Shown here one piece after another: positions 36,672-39,748 of a stretch of DNA of 39,748 nt. The position numbers and the translations under genes were made by a program. Each line of letters opens with the position of its first letter. The stretch's first letter is position 1. This stretch comes from Bordetella parapertussis (GTDB lineage Bacteria > Pseudomonadota > Gammaproteobacteria > Burkholderiales > Burkholderiaceae_D): NCBI GenBank assembly GCA_945883145.1, contig CAMCXB010000018.1:1-39748 (forward strand). Direction: 5' to 3'. The notes under the pieces were generated by a model. That model saw only the letters and a program-made list of their open reading frames with translations. It had not been told where the DNA came from and did not search any database.

Positions 36672-36713
36672 AAAAAATGGTGGATGACGTAGCAACGTCA
36701 TCCACCATTTTTT
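36672..36713. terminator. Bidirectional intrinsic terminator between hemL and corA
   Basis: A 19-bp perfect inverted repeat (36672-36690 with 36695-36713) around the loop AGCA. The stem begins with A-runs and ends with T-runs, so both strands show a hairpin followed by T's. It sits exactly between the two convergent genes. Confidence 0.95.
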
Positions 36714-36732
36714 ACTTATACGCTGAAGTTTA

Positions 36733-37698
36733 TTACTTCAACCATCCTCGGTGACGGAAATACCAGAATGGTGTAATTGCACTCGCCACCATCAGCAATA
36801 AAGCAAAGGGATAACCCCAGCTCCAATCTAATTCAGGCAACCAGCGGAAATTCATACCGTAAATACTCGCAATCAAGGTAGGCGGTAAAAATGCGACCGA
36901 CGCTACAGAAAATATTTTAATAATTTTATTCTGATTAATATTGATGAAACCTACGGTTGCATCCATCAAGAAGTTAATCTTATCGAATAAAAAAGCAGTG
37001 TGACCATCGAGTGATTCAATATCACGCAAGATCTGCCGTGCATCATCAAATTGATCCGCACTAAATAAACGTCCTCGCATCATAAAACTCACTGCGCGAC
37101 GAGTATCCATCATATTACGTCGTATACGACCATTTAAATCTTCTTCTCGCGCCATAGCATTCAGTAAGTCTGCTGCATCTTGGTCACTTACGTCTTTCTG
37201 TAATACGCTATGACTGACTTCTTCCAGATTTTGATAAATTCCTTCTAATGCGTCAGCTGAATACTCAACATCAGTTGCATATAAATCTAATAGCACGTCT
37301 TTAAAATCACCAATCGAACCTGGACGCGAACGTGCACGCATACGCACTAAACGAAATACTGGCAAATCATCATTATGCATAGAGAACAACAGATTTTTAG
37401 CCAATATAAATGCCACCGTCACGACGCGGGATTTATCATCTTCTACTTCTAGCAAGAAGTCTGAACGTAAATGTAAGTCGCCGTTATCGGCTTCGTAATA
37501 ACGTGCTGATGCTTCGATATCTTTGACTTCATCTTCATCCGGCAAGGTCACGCCATAGATACTACGTACCCAATCACGTTCTTCATCGGTAGGATCAGTT
37601 AAGTCAACCCAAATAGGCGCGGCGCGTTCAAGATCAGTTCTGGTCTCGATATTGACCTGACTGAGTCGTCCACCTTGCAATACAAATACATTAATCAT
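36733..37698 (-). CDS. corA: Magnesium/cobalt transporter CorA
   Basis: Pentameric Mg2+ channel of the inner membrane. 321 residues. A long soluble N-terminal domain with acidic and alpha-helical segments is followed by two C-terminal membrane helices. The signature motif YGMN is at residues 280-283 (SIYGMNFRWLPELDW) at the end of TM1, with TM2 as FALLLMVASAITPFWYF and a basic tail. AGGAG lies 5 nt before the ATG. The gene is preceded by about 220 nt of hairpin-rich leader. It is co-directional with mtgA but 294 nt away, so it probably has its own promoter. Confidence 0.96.
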   Translation of the reverse strand: MINVFVLQGGRLSQVNIETRTDLERAAPIWVDLTDPTDEERDWVRSIYGVTLPDEDEVKDIEASARYYEADNGDLHLRSDFLLEVEDDKSRVVTVAFILAKNLLFSMHNDDLPVFRLVRMRARSRPGSIGDFKDVLLDLYATDVEYSADALEGIYQNLEEVSHSVLQKDVSDQDAADLLNAMAREEDLNGRIRRNMMDTRRAVSFMMRGRLFSADQFDDARQILRDIESLDGHTAFLFDKINFLMDATVGFININQNKIIKIFSVASVAFLPPTLIASIYGMNFRWLPELDWSWGYPFALLLMVASAITPFWYFRHRGWLK

Positions 37699-37920
37699 GG
37701 GCTCTCCTGGCCGTAACTTGTACGGCTTGAACTGCGAAATTAATTCATCAGTTAATCATTTTCAGGGGGCGCAACAACGATGTTGCATGCGCCTGCTCAC
37801 CATGCGCAGTGAGAGGCGCCCAGATCGACTAGAAGAGGGAAGGACTCTCACCGAGGCCGTTGTAAGACGACTGGTGATGGTATAAGGGACTACCCAAGTG
37901 GGGTCTCCGGTAACAAAAAC
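37699..37920 (-). promoter_or_regulatory. Structured 5' leader of corA (candidate cis-regulatory RNA)
   Basis: The minus-strand leader holds several stems. In plus coordinates they are: 37886-37908 (GGG-GAC-CCC type stem with small bulges and a 4-nt loop); 37789-37819 (GCGCCT plus CTCAC arms, 11 bp with one bulge); 37771-37786 (GCAACA/TGTTGC, 4-nt loop); and 37710-37726 (GCCGTA/TACGGC, 5-nt loop), the last directly before the AGGAG ribosome site. In addition 37811-37821 can pair with 37699-37706, covering the ribosome site. I do not recognise M-box, yybP-ykoY, ykkC or other common riboswitch cores. Mg2+ or another signal controlling corA translation is an inference from position. Confidence 0.55.
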
Positions 37921-37926
37921 AGCGCA

Positions 37927-37955
37927 AGTTTACTTTCATAGAGAAGATGAGGCAA
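37927..37955 (-). promoter_or_regulatory. Candidate promoter for the corA leader
   Basis: On the minus strand TTGCCT (complement of 37950-37955), a 17-nt spacer and TAAACT (complement of 37927-37932). Transcription would begin near 37920, just before the first leader hairpin. Both hexamers match consensus at four of six positions with ideal spacing. Confidence 0.4.
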
Positions 37956-37992
37956 GCAAGAATCCAAACAAACAGGCTTGTATGACTAACTC

Positions 37993-38682
37993 TTAAGGCA
38001 AATCTGCACTATTCATACGCTGCATGATCAATGCGGCACGACGATTCAGATAATTAGAATCTAAATGGCGACCAAAATAACGTGGATTCGGCAACATCAC
38101 AGCTAAACGTGCTGCTTCTTGAGGGCCTAGTGCTGCAGCTGGGACAGCAAAATAACGACGTGCTGCTGCTTCAGCACCAAACACACCATTACCCCACTCG
38201 ACCACATTTAAATAGATTTCAAAGATGCGTCGCTTATCCATCATCATTTCGAGCATGAAAGTAATCATCATCTCTTCAGCTTTACGAAAATAACTACGTT
38301 CACCTGAAAGAAAAAGATTTTTTGCTAGCTGTTGGGTAATGGTTGAACCACCCGAGACGATCTTGCCTTTTTTTGCATTCTTTACATAGGCCTTTTGTAA
38401 AGCATCCCAATCTACACCTTCATGCTCTGCAAAATTTGCATCTTCGGAAGCAATGATGGCACGCTTTAGATTATTTGAAATACGATTATAAGGAACCCAC
38501 TGATGCTGTAATTTTGTTTCCGGTTTTTTTTGTTGTAAGCGTTCTAGTTGGGTACGCATAAATGCAGTCGAGGTCGGATTATGATCAACCCACCACCATA
38601 TGTGGAGCAAATACCAAAACTGCACTAAGACGACTAATGCAATCGGAAAACCCAACACTAATAAAATAATTTTTTTCTTCAT
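37993..38682 (-). CDS. mtgA: Monofunctional biosynthetic peptidoglycan transglycosylase
   Basis: GT51 glycosyltransferase polymerising lipid II into glycan strands, anchored in the inner membrane. The start ATG 38682 overlaps the aroE stop by one base (TGATG), giving 229 residues; the longer frame to 38751 lies inside aroE and is rejected. N-terminal membrane helix about residues 4-28. Catalytic Glu80 is in ASEDANFAEHEG. The other GT51 motifs follow in order: GGSTITQQLAKNLFL, RKAEEMMITFMLE and RIFEIYLNVVEWGNGVFGAEAAARRYF. No transpeptidase domain follows, as expected for MtgA. It is translationally coupled to aroE. Confidence 0.96.
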   Translation of the reverse strand: MKKKIILLVLGFPIALVVLVQFWYLLHIWWWVDHNPTSTAFMRTQLERLQQKKPETKLQHQWVPYNRISNNLKRAIIASEDANFAEHEGVDWDALQKAYVKNAKKGKIVSGGSTITQQLAKNLFLSGERSYFRKAEEMMITFMLEMMMDKRRIFEIYLNVVEWGNGVFGAEAAARRYFAVPAAALGPQEAARLAVMLPNPRYFGRHLDSNYLNRRAALIMQRMNSADLP

Positions 38683-39515
38683 CAGGGATGCGTTAACTGT
38701 GATCGTAATAATGCATAAACAGGCGCTGTATCTGGACGCACACCACGCCACAGCTCAAAAGATTCAGCCGCTTGCTCAACTAACATACCGAGTCCATCAC
38801 GCACAGTCGCTTTTTTCTCTGCAGCCCATTGCATGAAAGGTGTAGGTGTTGCGCCATACATCATGTCGTATATAAAACTTTTTCCATTAAATAAGGACGA
38901 TGAAATATTTGGCAAACCATCCGACAAGCTAGCCGAAGTAGCATTAATTACGATATCAAACTCACCCGACAAGTCAGCAAAACTACTCGCACTCAAAGCG
39001 ACTGAATGACCATGAAACTGCGTAAGTAAATCTTGCGCCTTTTGCACTGTGCGATTCGCTATCACTAACTCTGCAGGCAATTCTGAAAGCAAGGGCAAGA
39101 TCACACCACGAGCAGCACCACCGGCACCTAATAATAAAATCCTACTACCTTGCAGTGATACACCTGCATTGACGACGATATCACGCACTAAGCCAACACC
39201 ATCCGTGTTGTCACCCAAAATTTTATCGCCTTCAAATTTAAGTGTATTAACAGCACCAGCAGCACGCGCACGTGGCGTTAAGTCAGTGGCGATGTTGTAA
39301 GCATCTAACTTAAATGGCAAGGTGACATTCGCTCCACGTACACCACTCGCAACTAAGTTTTTTATAGCAGCTTCAAATCCATCAAGTGCAACTAACAAAC
39401 GTTCATAAGCAAGTGCTTGCTGCGTTTGCAAAGCAAATTGTGTATGAATAGCGGGAGACTTGCTATGCTCTATAGGATTACCTATGACCACATAGCGATC
39501 TTGTGTTGGATTCAA
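38682..39515 (-). CDS. aroE: Shikimate dehydrogenase
   Basis: NADPH-dependent reduction of 3-dehydroshikimate in aromatic amino acid synthesis. 277 residues. The shikimate site is IEHSKSPAIH and NVTLPFKLDAY with Lys69; GDNTDGVG carries Asp105 of the catalytic pair. The dinucleotide loop is LLGAGGAARG, with NRT after strand 2. The start codon is TTG (39515) with AAAGGA about 7 nt upstream, and it overlaps the TonB stop by 4 nt (TTGA). There is no usable ATG nearby, and the family start DRYVVIGNPIEHSKSP fits. Confidence 0.96.
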   Translation of the reverse strand: MNPTQDRYVVIGNPIEHSKSPAIHTQFALQTQQALAYERLLVALDGFEAAIKNLVASGVRGANVTLPFKLDAYNIATDLTPRARAAGAVNTLKFEGDKILGDNTDGVGLVRDIVVNAGVSLQGSRILLLGAGGAARGVILPLLSELPAELVIANRTVQKAQDLLTQFHGHSVALSASSFADLSGEFDIVINATSASLSDGLPNISSSLFNGKSFIYDMMYGATPTPFMQWAAEKKATVRDGLGMLVEQAAESFELWRGVRPDTAPVYALLRSQLTHP

Positions 39516-39748
39516 TTCGCATCCTTTTGATTGGTGGTGGTGAGCACATCATCTTTAGAAAAAGAAAAGCGCGTCACAATTTCCCACACACGGGTTTTAC
39601 CTTGCGCATTAATCTCGGGTGGTAAGGTAGTAAAAGGTGCTGCACTACGCACAATCGCTAACGCTGCATTATCTAAAACAGGATTACCTGAGCTACGTTC
39701 AACTCTTGGACCACCTTCTACCAAATACAAAGACCCATCTTGAAAGAT
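39512..39748 (-). CDS. TonB C-terminal domain protein (energy transducer), partial
   Basis: The frame is open from the right edge of the window and stops at 39512-39514. The visible 78 residues include VERSSGNPVLDNAALAIVRSAAPFTTLPPEI and a final WEIVTRFSFS, the typical TonB C-terminal beta-alpha-beta fold that binds TonB-box receptors or polymer-like envelope components. The N-terminal part, with membrane anchor and proline-rich region, would lie outside. The stop overlaps the aroE start. In Burkholderiales as I know them, a tonB-like gene commonly precedes aroE-mtgA. It may be a TonB paralogue rather than the main energiser. Confidence 0.85.
   Translation of the reverse strand: MFQDGSLYLVEGGPRVERSSGNPVLDNAALAIVRSAAPFTTLPPEINAQGKTRVWEIVTRFSFSKDDVLTTTNQKDAN

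Noticed and set aside
37697..37885. 62-codon plus-strand ORF over the corA leader
   Set aside because: Starts at a non-ATG codon, overlaps the corA start on the other strand, and its Arg-rich product mirrors the GC-rich stems. An RNA explanation is better.
37699..37930. Known riboswitch (M-box, yybP-ykoY, glycine, cobalamin, ykkC) before corA
   Set aside because: The conserved core sequences of these classes, as far as I remember them, are not present in order on either strand. Left as an unassigned structured leader.

Overview
The window looks like ordinary chromosome of a fairly AT-rich betaproteobacterium, most likely of the order Burkholderiales (Oxalobacteraceae-like). I infer this from gene neighbourhoods that I associate with that group: yqgE-ruvX-pyrR-pyrB-pyrC'-plsC facing apaH; a pcm-like gene, a rhodanese and tolC; rubredoxin/ThiD-like/hemL; pilGHIJL; and tonB-aroE-mtgA. 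No species-level call is possible from reading alone. I see no insertion sequences, prophage, CRISPR array, tRNA or rRNA.

Layout. 1-3299: the end of an RND adaptor gene and a complete HAE1-type RND permease. 3429-5856: a Pcm-like methyltransferase, a single-domain rhodanese and a TolC-family outer-membrane protein. 6134-11901: a complete AcrA/AcrB/OprM-type tripartite efflux operon, closed by a clear terminator. 12043-18240 (minus strand): dTDP-L-rhamnose synthesis (rfbB-A-C-D), a phosphomannomutase/phosphoglucomutase and the Kdo transferase waaA, all envelope polysaccharide genes. 18467-19285: apaH. 19295-23922 (minus): yqgE, ruvX, pyrR, pyrB, a degenerate pyrC' and plsC. 24128-25624: photolyase. 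25665-34024 (minus): a Pil-Chp type IV pilus chemosensory operon, pilG-pilH-pilI-pilJ-pilL. 34194-36654: rubredoxin, a divergent ThiD-like protein and hemL. 36733-39748 (minus): corA behind a long structured leader, then mtgA, aroE and the end of a TonB-type protein.

How they work together. The first 18 kb are dominated by envelope functions: two RND pumps, two outer-membrane channels, rhamnose nucleotide sugar and Kdo transfer. The middle is nucleotide metabolism (UMP synthesis with a PyrR regulator and an ATCase bearing an inactive DHOase-like partner). The pil genes form one signalling pathway: receptor PilJ, adaptor PilI, kinase PilL and response regulators PilG and PilH.

Most noteworthy observations. 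(1) About 220 nt of hairpin-rich 5' leader stand before corA, including a possible Shine-Dalgarno-sequestering alternative pairing. I do not recognise it as a known riboswitch class. (2) Three proteins keep the fold signature of an enzyme family but have lost family active-site residues: PyrC', the ThiD-like protein and the Pcm-like protein. (3) PilL is compact, with only two recognisable Hpt sites and an unassigned N-terminal ~600 residues that contain an in-frame 15-nt tandem repeat. I found no convincing wholly new multi-gene system.
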